A stretch of 64,000 nucleotides of DNA from Methanobrevibacter ruminantium M1 (GTDB lineage: Archaea > Methanobacteriota > Methanobacteria > Methanobacteriales > Methanobacteriaceae). Numbering within the stretch: position 1 is the first letter of the stretch; the number at the start of each line of letters is the position of its first letter. The stretch spans positions 1,201,501 through 1,265,500 of the forward strand of contig NC_013790.1 in NCBI RefSeq assembly GCF_000024185.1, in the 5' to 3' direction. Shown here in pieces: positions 39,401 to 49,000 of this stretch. Under the pieces are notes generated by a model. It did no database searches. It was not told the origin of the DNA and was given only the letters and a program-made list of their open reading frames with translations. The translations under genes were made by a program, and so were the position numbers.

Positions 39401-42232
39401 GAATACACTGTAAATGCTACATTTGTATCAAGTTCAATCAATTATAATGATAGCAATAACACTGCTAAGTTCAATGTAACTAAAGCAGATGTTAAAGAAG
39501 CTAATATGAACATTACAGCTATTAACATCACTTACGGTGATGATGAAACCATAACTGTAATCCTTAATGAAACTAACATAACCGGAAACGTTACCATTAC
39601 AATCAATGGTACTGAAATCGAAACCAAAGAATTAGTGGATGGTAAGGTTGTATTCACCGTTCCTGATTTAGAGGTAAACGGATACAATGTAGTGGCTAAC
39701 TACTCCGGTGATCATAATTATAATGCAATACCTATTGGAGCTAATTTCAACACAGACTTTAAAGTTGATAAGGCTAATGTAACTGTTGTTGTTACTCCAG
39801 TAGATATAATTTACAAAGAAACAGAAGAAATTAACGTTACTGTTACTGGTGTTTTCATTAACGATAATGTTAACGACAATTTAACCGGTAAAGTAACCAT
39901 ATACATAGATGGTGTTGAAAATCAAACTAAGGATATTAGTGCTGTTGATGAATACGGTATCTTACACTTCAGTGTAGAAGGATTGGCTGTAGGTACTCAT
40001 AATGTTACTGCAGTTTATCATGATGATAGAAACTACAATGATAACAATGCAACTGAAGACTTTGAAGTAATCAATGCTCTTCCAGAAGATATGAAAGTAA
40101 TTCCACAAAACATCACTTACCATATCCAAACAGAAACCATTACTGTTGATTTAGGAGAAGTATTAAACGGAACTGTCCAATTGTACATAAACGACACATT
40201 AGTCGCTACATTTGAGGTAATAGACCAAAGAACAGTAAGCTACACCAATAATAGTTTAGCTGTAGGAAACTACACCGCTAAGGCAGTTTTCACTGCAAAT
40301 GGTGATTTCGTTAACGCTAGTGCAAACTTCACTGTATCTAAAGCCCCTGTAACTGTTGATGTAGTGGCAGAGGACAGTGTTTATGGTGAAACTCAAACCA
40401 TTACCGTAAATGTTGATAATACTGTTCCAGATAAATACAACCTAACAGGTAATGTAAGCATTACAATTAATGGTGTGGATTATGGCAATAAGACTGTTGA
40501 TGCTAACGGACAAGCAGTATTTGAAATAACTGGATTGGAAGCTAATGATAACTATCAAGTAATCGCTACATATTACAACGATCCTAACTATCTAGACAAT
40601 ACTGGTCAAGATACCTTTAAAGTAAGCAAAGCTGATGTAAAAGATGTAAATAAAAACATTACAGCTATTAACATTACTTATGGTGAAGATGAGACCATTA
40701 CAGTAACCTTAAATGAAGATAACATTACTGGAAAGATTACCATTACAATCAATGGCACTGAAATTGAAACTAAGGAATTAGAAGATGGTAAAGTTGTCTT
40801 TACAGTAAAAGACTTAGAAGTGAATGGATACAATGTTGTAGCTAATTACTCTGGTGATACTAACTATAATGCTTTCACAATAGCTGATAACCTAAATACT
40901 GACTTTACTGTAGGAAAAGCTAATTCAACTGTTGAAGTTGAAGCTATTCCAAGCATTGTTTATGGCAACAATGAAACCATTACTGTAAGTGTTCCAATTA
41001 GAAACCACACAGGTACAATTACCCTTACAATAAATGGCAGTGACTATGTATTTGTAAAACATCTAACTGCTGAAGATGGAGATACAATTGTACTAACTAA
41101 TGTAAGCGGTCTTGCTGTTGGAAATTACAATGTAACTGTAAAATATAGTGATGATAGAAACTACAACGATAGTGAAGCTTCTGCATTATTCGAAGTAACT
41201 AAAGCAACTCCAAGTCAAATTACTGTTGAAGCTCAAAATATCACTTACACTGAAGATGAAATAATTCTAGTTACCGTTGCTGATGAAAACGCTACAGGCA
41301 GTGTGACCATTACAATTGATTTAGGAGATTCCACTTACACAAACACTACCAATCTGGATGAAAATGGACAAGCTAAATTCAATGTAACTGGTCTTGTAGT
41401 AAACCACTACACAGTTGTAGCCAATTACTCTGGAGATGCAAATTACACTGGTCAAACTGCATCTGCTCCATTTAGAGTGGATAAGGCTGCTTCAAATGTA
41501 ACCATAGATGTGGCTAACATTACTTATGGTGAAATAGAATATGCAAATATAACTATACCTAACTATAACGCTTCAGGTAGAGTAATTATCAAAGTGGATG
41601 ATAAAGCTTATGATATTTTACCAATCAACAACAATACTCCTGTAAAACTTGAATTAGATGGTTTAGCTGTTGGAACTCACACTATTGATGTAGAATACTT
41701 CGATGATGATAATTACAATAAATCTGTAGCACATGTAGAATTTAATGTAACTAAAGCCATTATCCCAGTTGATCCTGCTAATGCCTCTTCATTAATAGTT
41801 CTACCAACTAATATTACTTATCTTAACAATGAAACCATTGTTGTAAGCGTTGGAGCAAACAATGCTACAGGTAAGGTAACTATAACTATCAAAGATAAGG
41901 ATGGCAATCCTGTTGATATCGATCCATCTGTTGTAACAAGCAAAAACATCACAGAAGAAGGTTCACAATCTGTAACTTTCACTGTTCCAGGTCTTGCAGT
42001 AGGAAATTACACTGTAGAAGTTGATTATACAGATGATGCAAACTATGAAAACGCTCAAACCAGCGCTAAATTTATTGTTGACCCAGCTAATTCAACTGTA
42101 ACTGTTGAAGCGGTTAATATCACTTATCTTGATAATGAGACTATCACTGTCACTGTTCCTATCACTAATGCTAGCGGTACAGTTGTAATTAAGATAAATG
42201 GCACTCAAAAAGACGAAAGAACTGTAAGCTGA
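27443..42232 (+). CDS. giant adhesin-like surface protein, N-terminal part (ends at in-frame TGA)
   Basis: 4929 residues. A Sec signal peptide (about 1-25, ending VSA) is followed by an Asn/Asp/Ser-rich stretch to about 140. A long parallel beta-helix region (about 150-2420) is built from repeats such as NNTANRSGGAIYW, like polymorphic outer-membrane and pectate-lyase folds. After a short linker (about 2420-2475) bacterial Ig-like domains of the Big_3 type follow (units of ~90 residues: ITYGDDETITV, then FTVPGLAVGNYTV and YSGDxNYN). By my count 25 are complete here and the 26th is broken by TGA at 42230. The downstream frame at 42257 is in phase and completes the protein. The ribosome binding site is AAAGGAGGGTAAGTAA. 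Likely extracellular attachment or cell-cell contact. Confidence 0.88.
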   Translation: MNNKTLFIIGLFICLLFTIPMVSAADADSNLIDNSVIGTNINSQAITTSDASIDHSSNANAINTNINSDDIVSNNNNNNSIIDINDSDIESQKDGSSKNIIKSTNKNTNDSNNETEDNILVTDINLGKNNKNSNDKNILSANALTADGTGTTFGDLQYIIDQDTTGTITLDKNYKFESGTDDAYLDGITINKAITINGGNHTIDGDHLARIFNINTGSASDIVVLNSIHFINGMADGSGDNANGGAIYIGSPTTLNYITAINCTATGNGGAIYAHADGTNIAANYLYLYNNTAVNGGALYVYGNDYTVTVVDARYNSASGNGGAMYAYGNSFHLNKVNFINNTAYGEDSEGGAIFFAHNSDDSIVNNSYFANNSANRDGGAIVWDQGAHFGELYNSKFYNNTANHSSGAVRWSGENGTIDNCSFIDNKAYGTNLEPGDFDQGGDQILGGNGGAITWLGSVGIIRNSNFTDNYAEANGGGMFLIAFDINDPNSICNDTHIINCNFISNDAGLNGGALDWDGKAYNGSVSGSKFYNNTAARSGGAIFWKGNGGIITQSDFKYNSANGTHLVQPEGFLTPGGNGGAVIITGSDVNITYSNFTNNSARARGGAVYLQLNNNTMVLNSSFENNSAGTNGGALDFYTGAENGKVINSTFLNNTANRSGGGIYWNGEKGVINGSIFYDNKALNQGTYVNGSQITDGGDGGAIIWTGSHGTLENSTFKNNNATNRGGAIFLEKHNLEDPNDYCKNITVLNCTFEKNSAGTNGGAIDWFEGAENGRIINSTFTENYARRSGGAVFWNGVNGTISNSTFTLNEVGLEGADTGTGETIPTGDDDGGAIKWTGANGLIENSIFRENKALEGRGGAIYLENNENGTVNNCTFELNSAFTNGGAIDWHEGAKNGQLINSTLTNNTAGRSGGAVYWNGHNGTINGTNFTDNKALGTHHTEGQTEGGDGGAIIWTGSYGTIELSNFHNNSARWRGGAIFLQKNVHEGEEHCYNTTVKNSYFEENFAGSNGGAIDWSAGAMYGKLINSTFINNTAERSAGAVYWNGLYGEILNSTFENNTAIGNFTHDVRPEVDETYTVIGGNGGAVVITGSHAKIDGSNFTFNTATRLGGAIFFHDNTNGTINNSIFTNNTAGLNGGALDFYEGARDGQVLNSTFINNTAKDGKGGAINWIGTNGTVDGCDFINNTANGSDDESGAGGAINVDGINTYIANSTFTNNSCWDDGGAICWNGDLGKIYNITCFNNSAIGKDHKSSGGTISIYGSNLTMDKVNITLGTVSSVNDDKVSKGGGIFVTGNYVNITNAEFTNCSALAPIDDSSAGALYIIGNNTNVVNATFKNNTAYEDGGAVYILGENCTLNNTLFLNNVAHNDGGAIQWDGNNGRIYNLTADGNYADSASGSSKGGTLTIEGNNTVIQKINISNSYVDSDHDLGAGKSTQGGAIFLTGNDCNITDAVFDNCSVKYVADESSGGAMYIIGNNTNVVNANFTNNSAVEDGGAIYIDGDYCTLNNTVFINNTAHNDGGAVDWEGNYGHVYNLTAIDNHADSAHGSSKGGTILLEGGHCTFDQLNISNSYVSGETYTGTKPVQGGGIAISGNDCNISNSVFDNCSVRYEGTNSSGGALYIWGNDTHIANCNFTNNSVPSDGGAIYVGGSDVTVVDSNFIDNNASQSGGAIFLTDNKNSQINGSTFKNNSAKVNGGAIDFYAGAEDGLVSACEFVNNTAGASGGSIYWEGTRGVIEYSSFDGSRALGNQTSDANNGRGGSIIWLGDHGTIRGCDFNDSQSAKEGATLYVVGDLIKVQQSNFTNSQTNTSGGIYIQGSEGTISNCHMENTTAKESGGALYVKGNYIYLLDSDINNATSVNNGSAIYITGNTTHIENSNVTNCSSSSGNGTIMIAGYKTVMDGVNVDNNKAVSAGAVLISGSQTKISNSNFTHNNASKDAGGIMINGTDNTITTSNISDNYAKENGGGIYYTGDRNTVSYSNIDHNSANNGANVYMAIKAKDCKLIGSNITNAKARNFGGGVEWCENSENGLIQDCYFYNCTSTAHGGAIHWYPGKYGVIDNCTFVECHVAGTKNGGAIYAGANTNVKPVGTVLSNSTFINCTTGTRGAVNWNSQGGLIYNNTFINCGVANTSVTTSWGGAQALQIEKGNNTQIIACEFYNCSGIGGGGALRVQGDGHSGYNITIANCTFDNCNNTGLAGGVYLSDMARNITFENNTFTNNSAPNVGAFFMDPKTVIVSFVNNTFINNSATGSSGYAGAAQLTGNLEVINSTFIENSAVSKAGAINAVEDYDGNNNLAIIGSTFQYNKAKEGSAINAINLDMTDTVLLENQAAFDKWTNQRNSRANGHVSINGTFVGKDNYLNGIKANGATFDNVTYCGVNGGGLYEDTVTNTDDVTSAKSTNEVHQLIVLEIYDYNNNLVDTKTTFTDENGKFNFEFDMENPQDYSYKVIHPEDNYYTGAEYSIGKAISNITIKSQNITHPEDENITFKVTGGSGTPTGNITVFINDTEGNVIFNDTIILNSTGEAKLFFPRLNASEYYIEAKYNGDNNYLPDNDTSIFHVNMAESFIKIGIENYTYNETRNITITVPYIESGRISVIVTNENFTQLYTVYVNEGTEEVQIQLPILDAGVYDIEAIFHGNNNYYPSQNTTNFTVFKAASIINITADNVSGGVRETVDIHIDPEVATQNINLTVYDAQGNIVDQYYDLGLHDSRITQILTLLPKGKYNVTVTYPGDKNHNASSNSTIFYVTNDLFPIEINATNMTYGDDQIINITVPANADPDKLYININCSDWPGNKTVTELGLTIDENGLIQIDTTNTNLFANKIDAGNYTINVYYPGDDDFLSNSSSVDFEVAKAIPEMNVTPTNITYGNLEDILVEIAQNGNVTLYVTSENDPTLNITKIEVEIIEGKVYWNVNDTYLPAGEYMVEAIFNGNRNYESVNKTEKFNVTKAIPNIVIDVDDIHVGDSEYINVTVEGVEHGTTPQGNIKIIVRTIDQIVELNATGQYNLTLDDEVQGNGISVTVIYYGDDNYNYTEKSVYYDVTKKETSINVTGATPISYGTIENLLAEVNETGVTGTITIYVNSTVDGFINQTHVATITVDDAGKATWDIDQIILPVGSYDVTAVYSGDDKFEGSVSTVKVIVVEKATDYDISVEANNTVYGTDQVIIVTVPDNANGTVTITIEGTEISLTSQVENGKAVFTIPNDLVDFLEVHDNYNVTATYNGDDKYAAGVKASDLFNVTKAESHIKVVAEDIDYTQIENITVILPDFNATGKIVITIVNKSDTTQIVRTLEVDPFTNTTGVIYPFEGLLVGNYTVKVEYSGDHNYNNSENTTDFEVRKVDPTLTENSPDIIYGADENITVTITGATGGVDPTGTIQVIVDGVTIDTITIGDKDLEFIVTKPGVDPQHNITVIYSGDSNYNPVTITGEFAVTQNNTIEMEEVSPNIVYGNNEIITITLPNDATGTVYLVVNGTYYTPIGIDENHQAVFTIVAPIVGEYNFTAYYSGDENYTANNISGAFNVTKADVSLSESHTATITYGANDTITVTITGVEGPEGVLAPTGTIKVLVDGEEIGNVTIGDDLVFNSIRPFVDPQHNITIIYSGDNNYNSKVIDNTVLDTLVFEVIKNNTLEISEDSPDIFYTENETITVTIAGDATGTITVTVGGEQVGEVVTITEITEDDKVFTFNITKPEGGVYDDLTVVYSGDSNYDSATINGEFTVSPIDPNITEDSPDIVYTNNEVITITVPEGATGNLTVTVKNSKGDTVETKKLVIGTDDLVVTIEKPAVDNYTFTVDYTGCTNYTEKTITGEFKVTKASNEITVVSTNITYGQTETITVTVPEGATGNVTITVGTYTDMLEIPEGSTEVVFTIPKTAADELLSVSDNYIVFANYSGDSNYESVVANAPFHVDPANTTLTIEVADITYGEDEIINVTVNGVTGGDIPTGFVTIKLNGTDIELTKPVDSEGKVQFNVSGLVVGEYTVNATFVSSSINYNDSNNTAKFNVTKADVKEANMNITAINITYGDDETITVILNETNITGNVTITINGTEIETKELVDGKVVFTVPDLEVNGYNVVANYSGDHNYNAIPIGANFNTDFKVDKANVTVVVTPVDIIYKETEEINVTVTGVFINDNVNDNLTGKVTIYIDGVENQTKDISAVDEYGILHFSVEGLAVGTHNVTAVYHDDRNYNDNNATEDFEVINALPEDMKVIPQNITYHIQTETITVDLGEVLNGTVQLYINDTLVATFEVIDQRTVSYTNNSLAVGNYTAKAVFTANGDFVNASANFTVSKAPVTVDVVAEDSVYGETQTITVNVDNTVPDKYNLTGNVSITINGVDYGNKTVDANGQAVFEITGLEANDNYQVIATYYNDPNYLDNTGQDTFKVSKADVKDVNKNITAINITYGEDETITVTLNEDNITGKITITINGTEIETKELEDGKVVFTVKDLEVNGYNVVANYSGDTNYNAFTIADNLNTDFTVGKANSTVEVEAIPSIVYGNNETITVSVPIRNHTGTITLTINGSDYVFVKHLTAEDGDTIVLTNVSGLAVGNYNVTVKYSDDRNYNDSEASALFEVTKATPSQITVEAQNITYTEDEIILVTVADENATGSVTITIDLGDSTYTNTTNLDENGQAKFNVTGLVVNHYTVVANYSGDANYTGQTASAPFRVDKAASNVTIDVANITYGEIEYANITIPNYNASGRVIIKVDDKAYDILPINNNTPVKLELDGLAVGTHTIDVEYFDDDNYNKSVAHVEFNVTKAIIPVDPANASSLIVLPTNITYLNNETIVVSVGANNATGKVTITIKDKDGNPVDIDPSVVTSKNITEEGSQSVTFTVPGLAVGNYTVEVDYTDDANYENAQTSAKFIVDPANSTVTVEAVNITYLDNETITVTVPITNASGTVVIKINGTQKDERTVS

Positions 42233-45200
42233 GATAATCCTACCTATAACATTACAGTGGAAGGATTAGCTGTTGGCGAATATAATGTGACTGTAGAATA
42301 CAGCAATGACCCTAACTACAACAACAGCAATGCATCTACCTTATTCCATGTGGATAAGGCTAATATTCCTGATGTTCCAAATACTGAAGGTCTTGTTGTA
42401 ATTCCAACAAATATCACATATCTTGAAGATGAATCCATTACAGTTACTTTAGATGTTCCTAATGCAACTGGCAAAGTCACTATCAACATTAATGGAACCG
42501 ACATTGAAACTAAGGAGATTGGCGGTGGCACTGTAACATTCACTGTTTCAGGCCTTGCAGTTGGCGAGTATAATGTAACTGCCAAATACACTGATGATCC
42601 AAATTACAATGATGTCAATGCTTCTGCATTGTTTAATGTTAGTCCAGCTGCTTCCAATGTGACTGTAGTTCCTACAAATATCACATATCTTGAAAATGAG
42701 ACCATTACAATTAGCGTTAACGTAACTAATGCTACAGGTACTCTTGTAGTCAAGATAAACGGCACAGAAGTGAACACAACTACATTTACAGGTGAAGATA
42801 AGCCAACTATTGTAGTAACTGTTCCAGACCTTGCAGTAGGCGAATACAATGTAACTGTGGAATACATAGATGATCCAAATTACAACAATAGCGATGCATC
42901 TGCCTTATTCCATGTAGATAAGGCTAATATTCCTGATGTCAACCCAGATACAGGCATCGTTGTTGTTCCTACAAATATAACATACAATGATGATGAAACT
43001 ATTACCGTAACTGTTAATGTAAGCAATGCTACCGGTAAGGTTACCATTAAGATTAACGACACTGATATCGTATTAAGCAAGAACATTACTGAAGACGGCT
43101 CACAGACTGTAACATTCAATGTTCCAGGCCTTGTTGTAGGCGACTATAACGTAACTGCAGAATACACAGATGACGCTAACTATAATGATGTCAATGCTTC
43201 TGCATTGTTCAAGGTTGAACCAGCTGCTTCCAATGTGACTGTTGTGCCAGTAAACATTACTTATGGTGAAAATGAGACTATCACAGTCAGCGTTGATATC
43301 AATAACGCTACAGGTAATGTAACCATTAAGATTAACGGCACTGCTGTTGAATTGACTAAGAACATTACTGAAGAAGGTTCACAGACTGTTACTTTCAATG
43401 TTCCAGGTCTTGCAGTGGGCGAATATAATGTAACTGCTGTTTACCATGATGATGTTAACTATAATGAAAGCAATGCTAGTGCATTGTTCAATGTAAAGAA
43501 ATCAGCTCCAGTCAATCTGACTGTAACTGCTACTAATGTGACTTATGGCGAAAACGTAACCGTTACCGTCACTGTTCCAGATGACGCTACTGGCAATGTA
43601 ACCATTACTATCGGAGATTACACAGACAAGAAGGAAATCACTCCTGGATCAAACACTGTCGAATTCACAGTACCAAATCTTGAAGTGAATAACTATGTTG
43701 TCTATGCTAACTACTCTGGTGACAGCAACTATGAAAGCGGCATCGTAAATGCTCCATTCCATGTTGATAAAGCTAATTCAACCGTAATAGTTGAAGCAAC
43801 TAACATAACCTATGGAGAAGATGAGACAATCACTGTAACTGTCCCTAACAATAATGCTACTGGATGGGTAACTGTCAGCGTAAACGGTAGTGAAATCGGC
43901 TCTAAAAAGATTGGCACAGATGGAAAAGCAACATTCACAGTCAAAGACTTAGAAGCAGGCGAATATGAAGTAACCGTAACATATGATGGAGATAGAAACT
44001 ACAATGGAAACAACAACCTTACAAGATTCACAGTAGATAAGGCTAACATTACTGAAGATAATATAACTGTAGTTCCAACAAATATCACATATCTTGATAA
44101 TGAAACAATCGCTGTAACTATCGGCGTAAACAACGCTACAGGCATAGTAACCATCAAGATAAACGGAACTAATATCGAATTAAGCAAGAATATTACTGAA
44201 GATGGTTCACAGACTGTAACATTCAATGTTCCAGGCCTTGTTGTAGGCGACTATAATGTAACTGCAGAATACACAGCTGATCATAACTATAATGACGTCA
44301 ACGCTTCTGCATTGTTCAAGGTTGAACCAGCCTCATCAAATGTGACTGTCGAAGCGGTAAATATCACTTATCTTGATAATGAGACTATCACTGTCACTGT
44401 TCCAATCACTAATGCAAGCGGTACAGTTGTAATTAAGATAAATGGAACTCAAAAAGACGAAAGAACCGTAAGCGGAGACAATCCAACCTACAATATTACA
44501 GTAGGGGGATTAGCTGTTGGCGAATATAATGTGACTGTAGAATACAGCAACGACCCTAACTACAACAGCAGCAATGCAAGTACCTTATTCCATGTAGATA
44601 AGGCTAATATTCCTGATGTCAACCCAGATACAGGCATAGTTGTTGTTCCAACAAATATCACATATAATGATGATGAAACTATCACTGTAACCGTTGATGT
44701 TCCTAATGCTACTGGAAATGTAACTATCAGAATCAACGGAACTGATGTTGAATTGACTAAGAACATTACTGAAGATGGCTCACAATCTGTAACATTCAAT
44801 GTTCCTGGCCTTGTTGTAGGTGACTATAATGTTACTGTAGAGTACACAGATGATGCTAACTATAATGACGTCAATGCTTCTGCATTGTTCAAGGTTGAAC
44901 CAGCTGCTTCCAATGTGACTGTAGTTCCTACAAATATCACATATCTTGATAATGAGACCATTACAATTAGCGTTAACGTAACTAATGCTACAGGTACTGT
45001 TGTAGTCAAGATAAATGGCACAGAAGTGAACACAACTACATTTACAGGTGAAGACAAGCCAACTATTGTAGTAACTGTTCCAGACCTTGCAGTAGGCGAA
45101 TATAATGTAACTGTGGAATACACTGATGATCCTAATTACAACAATAGCGATGCATCTGCCTTATTCCATGTGGATAAGGCTAATATTCCTGATGTCAACC

Positions 45201-46030
45201 CAGATACAGGCATCGTTGTTGTTCCAACAAATATCACATACAATGAAGATGAAACTATCACTGTAACCGTTGATGTTCCTAATGCTACAGGTAATGTAAC
45301 CATTAAGATTAACGGAACTGATGTTGAATTGACTAAGAACATTACTGAAGATGGCTCACAATCTGTAACATTCAATGTTCCAGGCCTTGTTGTAGGTGAC
45401 TATAATGTTACTGTAGAGTACACAGATGACGCTAACTATAATGACGTCAACGCTTCTGCATTGTTCAAGGTTGAACCAGCTGCTTCCAATGTGGCTGTAG
45501 TTCCTACAAATATCACATATCTTGATAATGAAACTATCACTGTAACCGTTGATGTTCCTAATGCTACTGGTATGGTTACCATTAAGATTAACGGCACTGG
45601 CGTTGAATTGACTAAGAACATTACTGAAGATGGCTCACAGACTGTCACTTTCAATGTTCCAGGCCTTACAGCCGGCGAATATAATGTAACTGCGGTTTAC
45701 CATGATGATGTTAACTATAATGAAAGCAATGCCAGCGCATTGTTCAATGTAAAGAAATCAGCTCCAGTCAATCTGACTGTAACTGCTACTAATGTGACTT
45801 ATGGAGATAACGTAACCGTTACCGCCACTGTTCCAAATGACGCTACAGGCAATGTAACAATTACAATCGGAGATTACACAGAGAAGAAGGAAATCACTCC
45901 TGGATCAAACACTGTCGAATTCACAGTACCTGACCTTGAAGTGAATAACTATGTTGTCTATGCTAACTATTCTAGTGACAGCAACTATGAAAGCGGCATT
46001 GTAAATGCTCCATTCCATGTAGATAAAGCA
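42100..46030 (+). repeat. six-domain block duplicated inside the adhesin gene
   Basis: About 1.7 kb at 42100-43790 recurs at 44345-46030 (offset 2244 at the KDERTVS segment, 2256 at the KKSAPVNLTV segment). The order of the six Ig-like units is conserved and identity is high at DNA level. Confidence 0.85.
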
Positions 46031-49000
46031 CCTTCACATGTTGAGGTAGATGGAATAGACATTAATTACACTGATTTGGAAACCATTACAGTTACTGTAA
46101 GCGATAATAATGCCACTGGATTTGTAACCATTACAATCAACGGCACTGATATTGAATTAACTAAAGAAGTTTCTGCAGGTCAAGCTGTATTTGATGTAAA
46201 AGACTTGGTTGTTGGAGAATACAATGTAACTGCTGTATATCACAGCGATAGAAACTACTTGAACAGCACTGCTTCCGATACATTCAAAGTAGATAAGTCA
46301 GATGTCAAGAACATGACCATAAGTCCTGTAAACATTACTTATGGTGAAAACGAAACAATTACTGTAAGAATCACTGATAATAATATCACAGGCAATATAA
46401 CCATTTCTGTAAATGGCACTGAATATGGTCCTGTTGAACTTGACAATGGTGTTGCAGTCTTTAATGTTCCTGGATTGATTGTAGGTGATTATGAAGTAAC
46501 TGCTAGCTATAGCGGCGATTCCAACTATAATCCTGCAAGCTCAACCGAGACATTTACTGTGGATAAGGAGAAACCAAATGTTCATGTGGTCTCTGAAAAC
46601 ATTGACTATGGAAAGAATGAGACAATTACTGTTATTGTAGATGGATTTAATGTAACCGGCAATGTTACCATTAAGATTAATGGCACAGAGATAGCAACTA
46701 AAGAAATTAATGATAAAGGCCGTGCAGTATTTGTTGTACCTGGCCTTCAAGCCGGTGAATATGAAGTAGTTGCCATATATAACGGTGATGATAATCATGA
46801 ATCTTCCGAAGGCAGTGATACATTTACAGTAGCTACCGTCACTCCAAACATGGATGTGGAAACTGAGGACATCGATTATGGCGACAATGAGACTATAACA
46901 GTAACCCTTCCTAAAGATGCGAAAGGTAGTGTAAACATAACCATTACCGATGAGAATGGCACTGTTGTTTATGAAGGTGAAGCTCAGCTTGAAGATGGCA
47001 AGGCTACTGTTGACGTTCCAGGCATCACACCGGGTCCATACAATGTAACTGTCAAGTATCCTGGAGACAGAAACTATAATCCAACCAATAAGACAGTCAG
47101 ATTCAATGTAGATAAGGTAGTTCCTGATGTCGATGTCGATACTGTTAATATTGATTATGGCGACAATGAGACTGTAACTGTTACAGTTAACCCTGTTGAT
47201 GGTGGCGTCACTCCTACAGGTAGTGTAAATGTCACTGTCAGAGATTCTGATGGTAAAGTTGTTTATGAAGGCAATGTAGATCTTGTTGCAGGCAAGGCTA
47301 CCCTTGATGTTCCTGATTTAGGTGCAGGAGATTACACTGTTGATGTACGCTATGGCGGTGATTCCAACTACGATGATTCAACTGGAGGCTCAAGCTTCAA
47401 TGTAGCTAAAGTCTCTCCTGATATGGATGTGCAAACTGAAGACATTGATTATGGCGACAATGAGACTGTTACTGTAACCCTTCCTAAAGATGCGACAGGC
47501 ACTGTAAATGTAACCATTAAGGATAATGACGGCAATGTCTTTTATGAAGGTGAAGCTGAGCTTAAAGAGGGCAAGGTTACTGTTGATGTTCCTGGTTTGC
47601 CTGCTGGCGATTACACTGTTGATGTAGCCTATGGCGGTGATGATAATTACAACCCAGTCAATAGTTCCGATAGCTTCAGCATAGATAAGGTAAGTCCTGA
47701 AGTCGATGTTGGTACTGAAAACATTGATTATGGTGACAATGAGACTGTAACTGTCACAGTTAACCCTGTTGAAGGAGGATCTGCTCCTACAGGCACTGTA
47801 AATCTAACCGTTAAGGATAGTGACGGCAAAGTTGTTTATGAATGCCAAGCAGACCTTGTTGAAGGCAAGGCTACTGTTGATGTTCCTGGTTTGCCTGCTG
47901 GCGATTACACTGTTGAAGTTGCTTATGGCGGTGATGAGAATTACACTGCTACAAACTCCAACGGAAACTTTGCTGTAGGTAAAGTTAACCCTGATATGGA
48001 AGTTGATGGTGAAGACATTGACTATGGTGACAATGAGACTGTTACTGTAACCCTTCCTAAAGATGCGACAGGCACTGTAAATGTAACCGTTAAGGATAGT
48101 GACGGCAATGTTGTTTATGAAGGTGAAGCTAAGCTTGATGATGGCAAGGCTACTGTTGATGTTCCTGGTTTGCCTGCTGGCGATTACACTGTTGAAGTTG
48201 CTTATGGCGGTGATGATAATTACAACCCAGTCAATAGTTCCGATAGCTTCAGCATAGATAAGGTAGCTCCTGAAGTCGATGCTGACACTGAAGACATTGA
48301 TTATGGTGAGGATGAGCCTATAACCGTAACCATTGACCCTGTTGAAGGAGGTTCCACTCCTACTGGCACTGTAAACGTAACCGTTAAGGATAAGGATGGC
48401 AATGTCGTTTATGAAGACCAAGTAGATCTTGTTGATGGCAAAGTCACCCTAGACATTCCAGATTTAGATGCCGGCGACTACACTGTTGATGTGGCATACA
48501 GCGGTGATGAGAATTACACTGCTAGAAACTCCAGCGGAAGCTTTACTGTAAACAAGGCAAAACCAGAATTGAATGTAGATTCAGAAGACATTGATTATGG
48601 TGATGATGAAACCATTACTGTAAGCCTTCCAGAGGATGCAACAGGCACTGTAAACATAACCATTACAGATAAGGACGGTAAAACCAAGGTATTCAATGAT
48701 GTTCCTATTGAAAACGGCAAGGCTACAATTAGCGTTCCTGATTTGGATGCTGGAGACTATAATGTAACAGTAGACTATCCGGGAGATGATAATTACCTTG
48801 GCTCTAAAGCTACTTCAAGCTTTAAAGTTGTCAGATCAAACAGCAATATCACTCTTGAGACTGAGAACATCACATATGGTGACGAAGAGCCTATAACTGT
48901 TGATGTAAATCCAGTGGAAGGAGGAGTCACTCCTACCGGTACTGTAAACATAACTATTACAGATAAGGATGGAAATACTAAAGTATTCAATGATGTTCCT

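Noticed and set aside
42230-42232. TGA read as selenocysteine
   Set aside because: The paralogous repeats have Gly here, no SECIS-like hairpin was noticed, and the protein is not of a selenoprotein family.
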